A stretch of 64,000 nt of DNA from the NCBI RefSeq assembly GCF_026229185.1, contig NZ_JAGGJA010000001.1, forward strand, positions 558,001 to 622,000, read 5' to 3'. Below, one piece after another: positions 1 to 8,696 of this stretch (position 1 is its first letter; each line of letters starts with the position of its first letter). The notes under the pieces were generated by a model. That model was not told where the DNA came from, made no database searches, and was given only the letters and a program-made list of their open reading frames with translations. Source of the stretch: Fodinibius salsisoli. Lineage in GTDB: Bacteria > Bacteroidota > Rhodothermia > Balneolales > Balneolaceae. Made by a program: the position numbers and the translations under genes.

Positions 1-1
1 C

Positions 2-277
2 ATTGTGCACGACCAACAGATCTCTTTTGAATGGCCAGCCGGCGTTGAAACCGATAACCATCGAACGGTGGATATCATGCTTGAAGCTAAATCCAAAGAC
101 ACTACGTTTGTAAAGGTCAATGAAAAGGGGTTTGATATGGATGACGAAGCGGCCATCCAGCACATTGTGGGACAAACAGAAGGCTGGGCGCTGGTCCTTT
201 CCGCTCTTAAAGCTTATCTGGAACACGGCACAAACTTAAACCTGATTAGCGACCACCATCCTGATGCCATAAAATAA
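2..277 (+). CDS. SRPBCC/AHSA1-family protein, 3' part only
   Basis: This is the C-terminal part of an activator-of-Hsp90-ATPase-like (AHSA1, START/SRPBCC fold) protein. The reading frame is open to the left edge, so the true start lies outside the window and the internal GTG at position 5 should not be taken as the start. The visible part ends with the family's usual closing helix, around GWALVLSALKAYLEHG, which packs over the ligand cavity. Family members are small soluble cytoplasmic proteins, often of unknown ligand. It is followed after 12 bp by a second AHSA1-like gene, which suggests one transcription unit with the next genes. The specific function is unknown. Confidence 0.8.
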   Translation: MVHDQQISFEWPAGVETDNHRTVDIMLEAKSKDTTFVKVNEKGFDMDDEAAIQHIVGQTEGWALVLSALKAYLEHGTNLNLISDHHPDAIK

Positions 278-289
278 ATATATATCATT

Positions 290-742
290 ATGACCCATCA
301 GACCCAGAAGGAAAAACCAAGGGTAAAGGTAGAAAAAGAATTTAATGTACCCGCTCAACAAGTCTTTGATGCCTGGCTGGAACCCGACATGCTCAGTAAA
401 TGGATGTTTGGTCCGGATGTACGCGAAGAAGAAGTTGTAAGTTTACACACAGATGCCATAGAAGGCGGCACTTTCTCATTTGTCGTCCGCCGAGATGGTG
501 AAGAACTCGATCATCGTGGAACGTATCGAGAAGTAGAACGCCCGCACCGGCTGGTTTTTACCTGGGGCGTGGACCAGGAAGCCGGCGATGAAAGCGTGGT
601 CACCATCAACATTAAGTCTACCGCTACCGGCTGTCATCTTACACTGGTTCACGTGATGGATCCAAAATGGGCCGACTATGCAGAGCGTACGCGAGAGGGC
701 TGGACTTATATGCTGGGTAAGTTGGACACAATTTTAAAATAG
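290..742 (+). CDS. SRPBCC/AHSA1-family protein
   Basis: This 150-residue protein is a full-length single-domain AHSA1/START-like protein. Near the N-terminus it has the typical segment VPAQQVFDAWLEPDMLSKWM, in which a Trp-rich loop follows the first helix. The middle holds the strand pattern GTYREVERPHRLVFTW, and the end is the long C-terminal helix EGWTYMLGKLDTIL. Such proteins bind hydrophobic ligands or act as uncharacterised polyketide-cyclase-like proteins; no catalytic residues can be assigned. It starts 12 bp after the previous AHSA1 gene and is followed by a perfect palindrome at 750-780. It is one of four family members packed into the first 2.5 kb. Confidence 0.85.
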   Translation: MTHQTQKEKPRVKVEKEFNVPAQQVFDAWLEPDMLSKWMFGPDVREEEVVSLHTDAIEGGTFSFVVRRDGEELDHRGTYREVERPHRLVFTWGVDQEAGDESVVTINIKSTATGCHLTLVHVMDPKWADYAERTREGWTYMLGKLDTILK

Positions 743-749
743 TATTCAG

Positions 750-780
750 GACCTGCCAGGTTTTTAAAACCTGGCAGGTC
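750..780. repeat. 31-bp perfect palindrome
   Basis: The 15-base arm GACCTGCCAGGTTTT at 750-764 is exactly complementary to 766-780, with a single central T at 765. It lies 8 bp after a stop codon. No T-run follows on the plus strand, so a simple intrinsic terminator is not certain. From memory, near-identical CCTGCCAGG/CCTGGCAGG palindromes recur between genes in many Bacteroidota genomes; this cannot be checked here. Confidence 0.85.
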
Positions 781-824
781 TTGATGATATATTGCAGACC
801 CAAACTAAAAATCATCCGCTTATC

Positions 825-1091
825 ATGCCGCACGTACTTAACAAAATGACCGGTGTTAAATTTGAAGATATCCAAAAACAATTGAATACCGATGCTGCTT
901 CTCATGCTGAACACGGCATGTACCTGGAACATCTTTGGAGAAATGCAGATGAACCTGATGAGATCTTTTTTCTCTTCCGGGTTGAGGATCTGGACTACTG
1001 CAAGAACTTAATGCAGAAAATCTATCGGGAAGCTCGTGAGAAAGATCCCGACATAAGGCTGCCTGACAAAATATTTCTTGAGGAAGAATAA
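825..1091 (+). CDS. conserved small protein of unknown function
   Basis: This encodes 88 residues starting at the ATG at 825; an upstream in-frame TTG at 792 would add 11 unlikely residues. The protein is acidic and soluble, with no signal peptide or membrane segment. It carries an EHLWRNADEPDEIFFLFRVEDLDYCKNLM stretch that reads like a small alpha/beta domain with a strand FFLFRV followed by a helix; I give it only to locate the region. The single Cys in that segment has no partner motif. I do not recognise the family. It sits between AHSA1 and VOC genes on the same strand, and may share their transcript unless the palindrome at 750-780 interrupts it. Confidence 0.65.
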   Translation: MPHVLNKMTGVKFEDIQKQLNTDAASHAEHGMYLEHLWRNADEPDEIFFLFRVEDLDYCKNLMQKIYREAREKDPDIRLPDKIFLEEE

Positions 1092-1138
1092 AGGCGGTCC
1101 GTTATAAATAATCAATCAAAACACATACCACTATTTTC

Positions 1139-1516
1139 ATGAAAATACAGCTCACCAGCGTACACGTCGATGACCCCATCAAAGCCTTTGAATTCTATAC
1201 CCAAGTTCTGGGCTTTAAGGAACATATGTACATGCCCGATGCGTATGTAGCTATCGTTGTTTCGCCAGAAGAGCCTGAGGGAACAGCTTTGCTCCTGGAA
1301 CCCAGCGACAATCCAATAGCCCAAAAATACAAAGAGGGGTTATACAGAGAAGGTATCCCGGCCATCGTATTTAGCGTGCCAGATATCAAAAAGGAATATG
1401 AACGGCTGAAAGAACAGGGAGTTAAATTTAAAAAGGAGCCCACACAGACCGACTGGGGCTGGGAAGCCGTGTTTGACGATACTTGCGGCAACTATATTCA
1501 GCTGGCACAGGCTTAA
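1139..1516 (+). CDS. VOC-family (glyoxalase/dioxygenase-like) protein
   Basis: This 125-residue protein has the vicinal-oxygen-chelate fold, with two beta-alpha-beta-beta-beta modules. It opens with the classical pattern VHVDDPIKAFEFYTQVLGF, and the second module ends with FDDTCGNYIQLAQ, where the family's metal-binding acidic residue would sit. VOC proteins include glyoxalase I, fosfomycin or bleomycin resistance proteins and extradiol dioxygenases; nothing here allows a choice. It starts 47 bp after the preceding gene and ends 12 bp before the next SRPBCC gene, so it is probably in the same operon. Cytoplasmic. Confidence 0.85.
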   Translation: MKIQLTSVHVDDPIKAFEFYTQVLGFKEHMYMPDAYVAIVVSPEEPEGTALLLEPSDNPIAQKYKEGLYREGIPAIVFSVPDIKKEYERLKEQGVKFKKEPTQTDWGWEAVFDDTCGNYIQLAQA

Positions 1517-1528
1517 AACATGTAAACT

Positions 1529-1957
1529 ATGGCAAATATTGAAATCACTAACTATTTAAATGTCTCTCCGCAAGTGGTATATCAGGCTCTTACAAGCACG
1601 AAAGGGCTCTCTGAAACGTGGACGCAGCAATGTAATGTTGCAGAGGAAAAAGGAGGCATCAATGTGTTTGAATTTGGCGATGAGAGTCCAACTAAATTCC
1701 GGATTGAGGAGCTCATAACCAATAAAAAAATACGCTGGCTCTGCATCGAATCTGATCCTGAATGGGTTGGAACGACCGTAACTTTTGAGCTGGAAGAGAA
1801 AAACGGCCAGACGTCTGTAACTCTTAAACAAAAGAATTGGAAAGAAATGACAGAATTCTACCGATGGTGTAACTATAACTGGGGATTTTTTCTATATAGC
1901 TTAAAACAGTATTGTGAAGAAGGAAAAGGCATCCCCTTTCAGGAACGTAACTTTTAA
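1529..1957 (+). CDS. SRPBCC/AHSA1-like protein
   Basis: This 142-residue START-domain protein begins with the family's usual first strand and helix, ITNYLNVSPQVVYQALTS. It continues with strands ending FRIEELITNKKIRWLCIE and a TVTFELEEKNGQTSVTL sheet segment. A final Trp/Tyr-rich helix (WCNYNWGFFLYSLKQY) replaces the GWxxxL helix of its neighbours, so it is the most divergent of the four. No signal peptide is present. Spacing is 12 bp from the VOC gene upstream and 16 bp to the next SRPBCC gene, consistent with translation from one message. The ligand and role are unknown. Confidence 0.8.
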   Translation: MANIEITNYLNVSPQVVYQALTSTKGLSETWTQQCNVAEEKGGINVFEFGDESPTKFRIEELITNKKIRWLCIESDPEWVGTTVTFELEEKNGQTSVTLKQKNWKEMTEFYRWCNYNWGFFLYSLKQYCEEGKGIPFQERNF

Positions 1958-1973
1958 TACAGAAGGAAAAAAC

Positions 1974-2513
1974 ATGGATAATTACGGCATATTTACGGAA
2001 CCGGGGACCATTCAGTTTGAACGATTGCTGCCGGGACCCATCGACCGCGTGTGGGAGTACCTTACGGATGCAGATAAACGAGGTCAATGGCTGGCTGCAG
2101 GAGAAATGGAATTACGTAAAGGAGGGAAAGTAGAACTCATTTTCAACCATGACAATATCACCCCGTACGATGAAAAGCCTCCCGAAAAATATGCGGAGCA
2201 TGCCGGGGAAAGCAGGCTTGAGGGCAAAATTGTACAGATCGATCCTCCCCGGTTACTGAGTTATACGTGGGAGGAACCCTCTGCGGCAGATTCTATAGTT
2301 ACTTTTGAGCTGGAACCAGAAGGAGAGCAGGTACGCCTAACCCTGACCCATCGCAGACTGGGCGACGACCATGATATCCTGATTAGTGTAGCGGGTGGAT
2401 GGCATACGCATCTCGGCATTTTGATAGATAAGCTCAATGGTCAAGATCCTAAACCTTTCTGGAAGGTCCACATGCAAATGGAAGAAGAGTATTTGAAGAG
2501 GATTTCTGAATAG
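1974..2513 (+). CDS. SRPBCC/AHSA1-family protein
   Basis: This encodes 179 residues from the ATG at 1974. A reading from 1914 would overlap the preceding gene by 44 bp and add a tail without family similarity. It shows the AHSA1 features: IQFERLLPGPIDRVWEYL at the N-terminus, the segment RGQWLAAGEMELRKGG, the strand RLLSYTWEEP, and a C-terminal helix beginning GGWHTHLGIL. It resembles the SRPBCC proteins that in other bacteria are encoded beside ArsR-type regulators, but no such regulator is next to it here. It is the last gene of the group; the following 665 bp are non-coding. Confidence 0.85.
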   Translation: MDNYGIFTEPGTIQFERLLPGPIDRVWEYLTDADKRGQWLAAGEMELRKGGKVELIFNHDNITPYDEKPPEKYAEHAGESRLEGKIVQIDPPRLLSYTWEEPSAADSIVTFELEPEGEQVRLTLTHRRLGDDHDILISVAGGWHTHLGILIDKLNGQDPKPFWKVHMQMEEEYLKRISE

Positions 2514-2749
2514 CCATATCTATTCAATCACCGCTTCCCTTATAAGTTTAAAGGGATATAGAACGGTCCAGATCATTATCGCGGAAATTAATTCCCGCGC
2601 TGCTGATAAAGAGTAATCAGCAAACATATAATGGATGCCCCTGAGGCAGAGACATCGGGAAATTCTTTGATCAAAATAAGCTTTAGCTTCTTTAAACGTT
2701 TATTCAATCTTCCTCAACTACGTTAAAACTTTGTAGAGTAGGCTAGCTA

Positions 2750-2852
2750 AATCCCTCTTACCGCCGAATTTCTCGGGACACGCAAAAGGGAATTTATAGG
2801 CAACCAATTTAATAAGGGAGTTCTTCCTTGGAGAAGGAAGTCAGAAGGATTG
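2750..2852. repeat. intergenic hairpin-rich repeat, copy 1
   Basis: The ends are imperfectly complementary (AATCCCTCT at 2750 and AGAAGGATT ending at 2852). The interior contains a hairpin with arms CTTCCTT/AAGGAAG at about 2823-2840. It resembles copies 2-5 in layout but is the most degenerate. Confidence 0.45.
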
Positions 2853-2880
2853 AATAATCGGTAGAGATACTAACATTTTT

Positions 2881-3054
2881 TCAATTCCCCTAAATCCCCT
2901 TTCTCCAAAGGGGACTTTTGATCTAAAGTCCCATAAATTAAGGCGTTCCACCTTGCCTGTCCCCAAACCACTCAGCGGGAAAAGGAGGTCAGGCCCCGTG
3001 GAATGCCATCATGGCCCCGCCTTGCGGGATTCCACAAGGACAGGAGGATTGACC
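2881..3054. repeat. intergenic hairpin-rich repeat, copy 2
   Basis: It begins TCAATTCCCCTAAATCC and ends GGACAGGAGGATTGACC, so the two ends can pair. Inside are the stem CCCCTTT (2896-2902)/AAAGGGG (2907-2913) and a second stem TGGAAT (2999-3004)/ATTCCA (3029-3034). There is no open reading frame and no transposase. Confidence 0.6.
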
Positions 3055-3178
3055 TTCTTCTGAATTATTTAGCTCAATATGCTTCTTCTCTAAACGAGTA
3101 CATACCCTATTTACTTAACTTTATAAACAGTAAAATTAAAAGATTACTTACCCACCATTAACCATTAAAAATGTGCCT

Positions 3179-4717
3179 TTACGCCAACTCATCCGAAACC
3201 AGCTTGTACTTGGGATCTTCCCAATAATTCACATCGATAATAGCTTCAGCATTATCGAGCATAGCCCGACAGTCCGAGCTCAGATGCTTTAAATGGACTT
3301 TTTTTCCTACTTTGGCGTACCGCTCGGTAACCTTATTCAAGGCTTCAATAGCCGAGTGATCTACTACGCGTGACTCTTCAAAGTCGATAATAACCTCATC
3401 CGGATCGTCAAGCACTTTAAACTTTTCCTGAAAGAGTCCTACTGATCCAAAGAAAAGGGGACCGTAGATTTCATAGTGTTTGATGCCATCATCATCAATA
3501 CGCTTGCGGGCACGAATACGCAAGGCATTCTCCCAAGCAAACTTCAGGGCTGAAATCACTACACCAATCAGTACGGCAACAGCCAGATTATGGAATATGA
3601 CCGTTACCAGGGCTACGGTAATCATAACGAGGAAATCGGTCAACGGAACATTACGGAACATTCGGAGACTGGCCCATTCAAAGGTTCCTATAGCGACCAT
3701 AAACATCAGTCCAACAAGGGCCGCCATGGGTACCTGTTCAATCAGTGAGGCTCCGACCAGTACAAAGAGCAGTAACGCTACAGCAGCAACAATACCTGAT
3801 ATTCGATTACGACCACCGGAGCTCACGTTAATAATACTTTGACCAATCATCGCACAACCGCCCATACCTCCAAACAGCCCACAGACAAAGTTTGCAAGCC
3901 CCTGGGCAACACATTCTTTATTTCCACGTCCACGAGTTTCGGTCATTTCATCAACTACGGTCAGCGTCAGTAAGCTCTCGATGAGCCCTACCAGTGCCAT
4001 AATGAGCGAATAGGGGAAGACAATCATCAGGGTTTCCAGGTTAAATGGAATTTCCGGGATATGAAAGGACGGCAGGCCACCGGAAATAGAGGCAATATCT
4101 CCTACCGTTTTTGTAGGAATTTCAAAGCCGATGATGATAGCAGATACTCCAATAATAGCCGCAAGCGAGGCCGGCACAGCTTTTGTAAGCTTGGGCAAAT
4201 AGTGGATAATGGCCATTGTCAGCAGTACAAAGCCGAGCATAATCCAGAGGGGAGTTCCTGTCAACCACTGCATGGTTCCATTAGCCGCCTCAAACTTGAA
4301 CTGTTCAAACTGGGCCATAAAAATGACGATAGCCAACCCGTTGACAAATCCGTACATCACTGCATGAGGAACCAGGCGAATAAACTTACCTAATCGCAGT
4401 GCCCCGATTATGACTTGAATGACTCCCATGAGTACCACAGCTGCAAACAGGTATTCCACGCCATGGCGGGCCACCAAGCTGATAATGACTACAGCAATAG
4501 CTCCCGTCGCGCCGGATATCATCCCCGGCCGCCCACCCAGTACAGCCGTAATTAATCCAATAAAAAAAGCGGAATATAAACCGACGAGTGGGCTCACTCC
4601 CGCAATGAGGGAAAAGGCTACCGCTTCCGGCACCAGTGCCAGCGACACCGTCAATCCGGATAACACTTCGTTTTTAAGGTTAAATTCGTAATTCTTTAGT
4701 TGATCGAGAAAAACCAT
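3179..4717 (-). CDS. SulP-family anion transporter with STAS domain
   Basis: This 512-residue inner-membrane protein has about 10-12 hydrophobic segments over its first ~390 residues. It starts with the SulP-type region [19 protein letters not shown] and contains [28 protein letters not shown], the conserved loop quoted here only for location. The last ~110 residues form a STAS domain with the motif [10 protein letters not shown]. SulP proteins move sulfate, bicarbonate or dicarboxylates, usually with Na+ or H+; the substrate cannot be read from sequence, though a bicarbonate or sulfate role is likely. It stands alone on the minus strand. Confidence 0.92.
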   Translation of the reverse strand: MVFLDQLKNYEFNLKNEVLSGLTVSLALVPEAVAFSLIAGVSPLVGLYSAFFIGLITAVLGGRPGMISGATGAIAVVIISLVARHGVEYLFAAVVLMGVIQVIIGALRLGKFIRLVPHAVMYGFVNGLAIVIFMAQFEQFKFEAANGTMQWLTGTPLWIMLGFVLLTMAIIHYLPKLTKAVPASLAAIIGVSAIIIGFEIPTKTVGDIASISGGLPSFHIPEIPFNLETLMIVFPYSLIMALVGLIESLLTLTVVDEMTETRGRGNKECVAQGLANFVCGLFGGMGGCAMIGQSIINVSSGGRNRISGIVAAVALLLFVLVGASLIEQVPMAALVGLMFMVAIGTFEWASLRMFRNVPLTDFLVMITVALVTVIFHNLAVAVLIGVVISALKFAWENALRIRARKRIDDDGIKHYEIYGPLFFGSVGLFQEKFKVLDDPDEVIIDFEESRVVDHSAIEALNKVTERYAKVGKKVHLKHLSSDCRAMLDNAEAIIDVNYWEDPKYKLVSDELA

Positions 4718-5044
4718 TTTGCTGTTAAAAAATTAAATGAACATTATTCTGCTTTCCCTGCTTTTGATCCTCAACTTCTAAGCAGATCCTGCGCACGATT
4801 TTTATGTAAATATGTGAAGGAGAAAGTCCTAAAAAGATGGGGCGATTTTAGGCGAGCAAAAATAAGGATATTTATAGACAGATCCTATGTTTAACCGAAA
4901 TAAAAATACTTCTCATTATTCTCTGGATAAGACGCAAATTAGCCGATAAAAAATTGCGCAATATTATTAAAAATAATCCCACAAAACTATTCTGAAAGAA
5001 ATAGCGTTAGGGAGATTCCATACCTAAGATCAGAATTTTATCTA
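4718..5044. other. intergenic region between divergent genes
   Basis: This 327-bp AT-rich gap lies between the starts of the sulP-like gene (minus) and the hemolysin-III-like gene (plus), so it should carry both promoters. I see no clear repeat, RNA motif or conserved small reading frame in it. Confidence 0.5.
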
Positions 5045-5695
5045 ATGAAAAATATACAGCGATTTCTCCGGGAACCGGTCAACAGCATCACGCACGGGGC
5101 AGGAGCACTTGGAGCATTTATTGGTCTCGGCTTCCTCCTTTATGAAGCCTTAACCAGGGTATCCATCAGTCATCTTATTGCCTTTTCCATTTTTGGCCTT
5201 AGCATGATCCTCCTATATACGGCAAGTGCACTGTATCATGCGCTGCACGTAAAAGAAAAGACGCTTCGGCTACTTCGCAAGCTGGACCACAGCATGATAT
5301 ACGTGCTCATTGCCGGCACCTACACCCCGGTCTGCCTGTTGGCCTTTGAAGGCACCTGGAAATGGGGCCTCTTTATCACCGTTTGGACGCTGGCTACCAT
5401 TGGTATTATCAAGAAGTTTCTCTGGATGGATGCCCCTCGATGGCTTTCAACGGGATTCTACCTGGGCATGGGCTGGATGGCCGTTTTTATATTTCCAATG
5501 CTCCTTGACAAATTACCGCTGGCTTTTCTTATCTGGATAGCGATTGGCGGCATCGCCTACTCGGTGGGAGCCATTATTTATGGTGTTGAAAAGCCGAATC
5601 CTATTCCCAACTGGTTTGGTCATCACGAGATTTGGCACCTCTTTGTACTGGCGGGTACTTTCTCTCATTTCTGGGCAATATATTCGTATTTGTAA
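5045..5695 (+). CDS. hemolysin III / PAQR-family membrane protein
   Basis: This 216-residue protein has seven predicted membrane segments, the usual length for bacterial hemolysin III (YqfA/TrhA) proteins. It shows the family's signatures: VNSITHGAGALGA near residue 12, the YHALH and LDHSMIY motifs, and the C-terminal HHEIWHLFVLAGTFSHFWAI. The His residues in these motifs form the putative metal site shared with adiponectin-receptor-like hydrolases. Despite the name, most bacterial members are thought to act on membrane lipids or membrane energetics rather than as toxins. It is followed closely by a Crp/Fnr regulator on the same strand. Confidence 0.93.
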   Translation: MKNIQRFLREPVNSITHGAGALGAFIGLGFLLYEALTRVSISHLIAFSIFGLSMILLYTASALYHALHVKEKTLRLLRKLDHSMIYVLIAGTYTPVCLLAFEGTWKWGLFITVWTLATIGIIKKFLWMDAPRWLSTGFYLGMGWMAVFIFPMLLDKLPLAFLIWIAIGGIAYSVGAIIYGVEKPNPIPNWFGHHEIWHLFVLAGTFSHFWAIYSYL

Positions 5696-5761
5696 GTTAT
5701 AGTGCAAAAAGGATTTACCAAACCCTCTTCTAATTTATTAGCTGACGTTATAATTTATAGT

Positions 5762-6325
5762 ATGCATGATTTTTTAAAGTCTCTCGGTATTCTTACAGAT
5801 CTGGAAATTGAGGAACTAAGTACTTATTCACATCCCCGCACACTTGAAAAGAATGAGTTTTTAATCCGGGAAGATAGCATTTGCCAAGAAGTAGCCTTTA
5901 TCAAAAAAGGGATAATGCGCTCTTTTTATACCGATGAAAATGGAGAGGAAATCACCTATTGTATCACCTTCAGCAAGAACTTTATGACCGCCTACTCCTC
6001 TCTCATTACTGGTAATCCTACTCCAGAAAACATTCAGGCGATCACCCAAACGGAATTACGTATTATTAGGAATGGTGATATCCAAAAGCTAACTGACAAG
6101 AGCGCCAATTGGCTAAAATTGCAAAAGTTCTTTGCAGAACAAGAATATTTGGAGCTTGAAAAAAGGATCTTCGCCTTCCAGAAGGAAAATGCACGGCAGC
6201 GATATATTGATTTAATGCAAGAACATCCCAAATATATTCAACAAATACCTCTTCAGTACTTAGCTTCTTATCTTGGAATTTCTCAGCGCCATTTAAGCCG
6301 TATTAGAAAAGACCTCGCTTTTTAG
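5762..6325 (+). CDS. Crp/Fnr-family transcriptional regulator
   Basis: This encodes 187 residues from the ATG at 5762; an upstream in-frame GTG at 5702 would add 20 residues outside the domain. The N-terminal ~110 residues form a cyclic-nucleotide-binding-like beta-roll with the segment FIKKGIMRSFYTDENGEE. Long dimerisation and C-terminal helices lead to a helix-turn-helix, LASYLGISQRHLSRIRKDL. It lacks the Cys cluster of oxygen-sensing Fnr, and its short form is typical of the Bacteroidota Crp/Fnr regulators that often sit beside single oxidoreductase genes. It precedes the flavodoxin-fold reductase gene by 59 bp and probably controls it or the neighbouring membrane gene. Confidence 0.88.
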   Translation: MHDFLKSLGILTDLEIEELSTYSHPRTLEKNEFLIREDSICQEVAFIKKGIMRSFYTDENGEEITYCITFSKNFMTAYSSLITGNPTPENIQAITQTELRIIRNGDIQKLTDKSANWLKLQKFFAEQEYLELEKRIFAFQKENARQRYIDLMQEHPKYIQQIPLQYLASYLGISQRHLSRIRKDLAF

Positions 6326-6384
6326 ACATTTGTCCTATAAAAAAGCGGCCCTTCTTTCTACTTTTCTGGCCAATTTTAACGCTC

Positions 6385-6978
6385 ATGGAAAAGAAAAGCA
6401 TGAAAGAGATTGTCATCATTAACGGACATCCGAATACAAACAGTTTCAATACGGCCCTTGCAGAACGGTACAAAGAAGGGGCGGAGCAGTCGGGATCAAC
6501 AGTCCAACAAATTATAGTTGCAGACTTAGCTTTTGATCCCAACTTACAATATGGATACAACCGGCGAATAGAATTAGAGCCTGATCTGCGAGAGGCTTGG
6601 AAAAAAATTAAAGCTGCCGATCACCTGGTATGGGTTCATCCGGTATGGTGGGGCGGATTTCCTGCCATTTTAAAGGGCTTTATCGACCGGCTTTTTCTTC
6701 CCGGAAGAGCCTTTCGTTATCGGGATGATTCAGTGTGGTGGGATCGCTTGCTGACCGGTATATCAGCCCGTATTATTACAACCATTGATCAACCCGCCTG
6801 GTATTATCGGTTAATTTATGGAAGTCCAAGTGTTAAGTCTCTTAAAAGAAGTGTTTTAAAATTTTGTGGAGTCAGTCCGGTATCAGTAAACTATATTGGA
6901 AGTATCAGGGATTCTAATGAAAAAGACCGTAAGAAATGGTTGAAAAAGGTGTACCATCTGGGAGTAAATCTAAAGTAG
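6385..6978 (+). CDS. flavodoxin-fold NAD(P)H oxidoreductase
   Basis: This 197-residue cytoplasmic protein belongs to the flavodoxin-like quinone-reductase family (KefF/MdaB/YwrO-like). The N-terminal strand and phosphate loop read IVIINGHPNTNSFNTALAE. The mid-protein segment WVHPVWWGGFPAILKGFIDR is the family's characteristic substrate- and FMN-adjacent loop. Such enzymes reduce quinones or other electrophiles with two electrons from NAD(P)H. It lies between two Crp/Fnr regulator genes, 59 bp after the first and 36 bp before the second, suggesting redox- or electrophile-responsive control. Confidence 0.9.
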   Translation: MEKKSMKEIVIINGHPNTNSFNTALAERYKEGAEQSGSTVQQIIVADLAFDPNLQYGYNRRIELEPDLREAWKKIKAADHLVWVHPVWWGGFPAILKGFIDRLFLPGRAFRYRDDSVWWDRLLTGISARIITTIDQPAWYYRLIYGSPSVKSLKRSVLKFCGVSPVSVNYIGSIRDSNEKDRKKWLKKVYHLGVNLK

Positions 6979-7014
6979 ACCATTAACCTATAATTTTTCT
7001 TTAAAATAATAACC

Positions 7015-7596
7015 ATGAATGATGCGACGTGTTTTAGCGATTTTATCTCTTCGATCGTTGAGCTACCCGACCGACAAAAAGAAGGGTTCCAAGCACTGAT
7101 TTCGACGAAACAAATAACCCAGGGCGAAAATTTTATTCGCACCGGACAGTACCCTAAAACCATTGGCTTCGTTAAAAAAGGATTATTCCGATATTTTTAT
7201 ACCAGCAAGGAGGGTAAAATTTATACCAAGGGATTTTTTGATCAACATTCCGTACTGAGTGCTTACGATGCTATCCTGGAAGAAACAACAGCCTATTACA
7301 CTATCGAGGCTCTGGAAGATGCTGTTGTTGAAATCGTGGATTACGATAAGTTTCAGCAACTTTTCGATGAAGATCCGTGCTGGAATACATTTTTAGTTGC
7401 GCTGCTCCAAAAGGGATACCTGGCAAAAGTAACCAGAGAGCGTGAGTTTTTACTGCTGGATGCCGAACAGCGATACCAAAAGTTTTTAGCACGCTATCCC
7501 AATCTTGAATCCAGGGTTAAACAGCAGATCATTGCTTCGTATCTGGGTATTGCTCCCGAATCCCTGAGCCGCATCCGAAAAAATATGGATAGTTAA
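7015..7596 (+). CDS. Crp/Fnr-family transcriptional regulator
   Basis: This 193-residue protein has the same two-domain plan as the regulator at 5762-6325. A cupin-like sensor domain contains FVKKGLFRYFYTSKEGK, and a C-terminal helix-turn-helix reads IIASYLGIAPESLSRIRKNM. There is no Cys cluster for an iron-sulfur site. The two regulators are clearly paralogous in layout but differ in most residues. The gene begins 36 bp after the flavodoxin-fold reductase gene, so it may be cotranscribed with it and regulate it. The ligand is unknown. Confidence 0.88.
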   Translation: MNDATCFSDFISSIVELPDRQKEGFQALISTKQITQGENFIRTGQYPKTIGFVKKGLFRYFYTSKEGKIYTKGFFDQHSVLSAYDAILEETTAYYTIEALEDAVVEIVDYDKFQQLFDEDPCWNTFLVALLQKGYLAKVTREREFLLLDAEQRYQKFLARYPNLESRVKQQIIASYLGIAPESLSRIRKNMDS

Positions 7597-7955
7597 ATGT
7601 GGTTTGAATTTAAATGATGTACCAAGTTATTTGCTTTAGAAAAATTTTTAGTTGATACCCCTCTGTAAAAGTCCATTCAGATTACATAGTAATTCCGTCA
7701 ATCCTCCTGTCCTCCTTCGCCAAGGAGGAACTCCAAAATTCCATATTAAGTCATGTTCTGTACAGACTCCGAATAAGTCCCTCTTAGAAAAGAGGGATTT
7801 AGGGAGATTGACCATACTGTCATAATTTAGCTGATCTTTTTTAAATCCAATTGGCTTACTTTTGAAAATTAATAAGCCGGGTTAACATAGATCAATGCGA
7901 TCTTATGTTAGGGCAACTATTTTGGTCCATAACCTAAAATAAGAGATAAAAAATT
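7597..7955. other. gene-free stretch
   Basis: This 359-bp gap contains one copy of the hairpin-rich repeat (7698-7812). The final ~140 bp presumably hold the promoter of the SDR gene; an AT-rich segment TTACTTTTGAAAATTAATAA lies at about 7856-7875. No gene is seen. Confidence 0.5.
7698..7812. repeat. intergenic hairpin-rich repeat, copy 3
   Basis: The outer ends TCAATCCTCCT and AGGGAGATTGA are complementary with one or two mismatches. Two internal hairpins are clear: CCTCCTT/AAGGAGG at 7711-7728 and CCCTCTT/AAGAGGG at 7779-7796. This is the best preserved two-hairpin copy. Confidence 0.65.
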
Positions 7956-8696
7956 ATGGCCCCTACAAACAATACGATCCTCATTACAGGTGGTAGTTCC
8001 GGCATTGGATTAGAACTGGCTAAACAATTCATCCAGAAACAGAATAACGTTCTTATCTGTGGTAGATCTCTTGATAAGCTGGAGGCTGCCCAGCGACAGC
8101 TACCGGATCTCGATTATTTACAGTGTGATATATCTGATAAAGAGGGGTGCAAAAAATTAGTGCAGTGGGTAGAGCAGCAGCATCCTTCTTGTAATATACT
8201 CATCAATAATGCTGCCATTGTACACATGGAGCATTTTGCTGAGGATAACCTCATTGTAGAAAAGGCAGAGGCCGAAATACAAACGAATTTAATGGGCCCC
8301 ATCAGGCTTACGAAACTCTTTCTGCCCATACTTAGAAGTAATGACAAGCCCAACATCATCAATATTACTACGGGACTGGTTTATGTACCCCGCGTTAAAT
8401 ATCCATTCTATAATGCCACCAAAGCGGCCTTGCATTCCTTCACACAGGTCTTGCGAGCCCAACTTACAAATTCTCCCATAAGTGTAACAGAGGTTCTTTT
8501 CCCCGCAGTGGATACGCCCTGGCACGAGGGCAGTCCTCCTGATATAGCGATCTCTGCGGAGCAGGCGGTTAATAAAATGCTCAAAGGCCTTGGCAGTGAC
8601 AAAAAGGAAATCCGGGTAGGAAAAGTGGGACTGCTCTATACTCTTTCTCGCATTGCGCCCAACTTTGCTTTTAAAAAACTGAATAACCTTTCTTAG
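7956..8696 (+). CDS. short-chain dehydrogenase/reductase
   Basis: This 246-residue classical SDR has a Rossmann fold. The nucleotide-binding motif GGSSGIGLELA is near residues 12-22, and the NNA motif (ILINNAAIVH) follows near residue 86. The catalytic Tyr-Lys pair is in YPFYNATKAALHSF, preceded by a Thr/Ser position in INITTGLVY. The sequence is closest in style to the DltE/YvaG group of SDRs. The substrate is unknown. It stands alone, flanked by repeat-bearing gaps on both sides. Confidence 0.93.
   Translation: MAPTNNTILITGGSSGIGLELAKQFIQKQNNVLICGRSLDKLEAAQRQLPDLDYLQCDISDKEGCKKLVQWVEQQHPSCNILINNAAIVHMEHFAEDNLIVEKAEAEIQTNLMGPIRLTKLFLPILRSNDKPNIINITTGLVYVPRVKYPFYNATKAALHSFTQVLRAQLTNSPISVTEVLFPAVDTPWHEGSPPDIAISAEQAVNKMLKGLGSDKKEIRVGKVGLLYTLSRIAPNFAFKKLNNLS

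Larger units (their letters stand above)
2514..3178. other. gene-free stretch with hairpin repeats
   Basis: No convincing gene is present on either strand. The stretch holds two members of a hairpin-rich intergenic repeat family (2750-2852 and 2881-3054, listed separately), plus a small inverted repeat CCCTT/AAGGG near 2537-2555. The last 120 bp are AT-rich and lie downstream of the convergent sulP gene. Confidence 0.6.
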
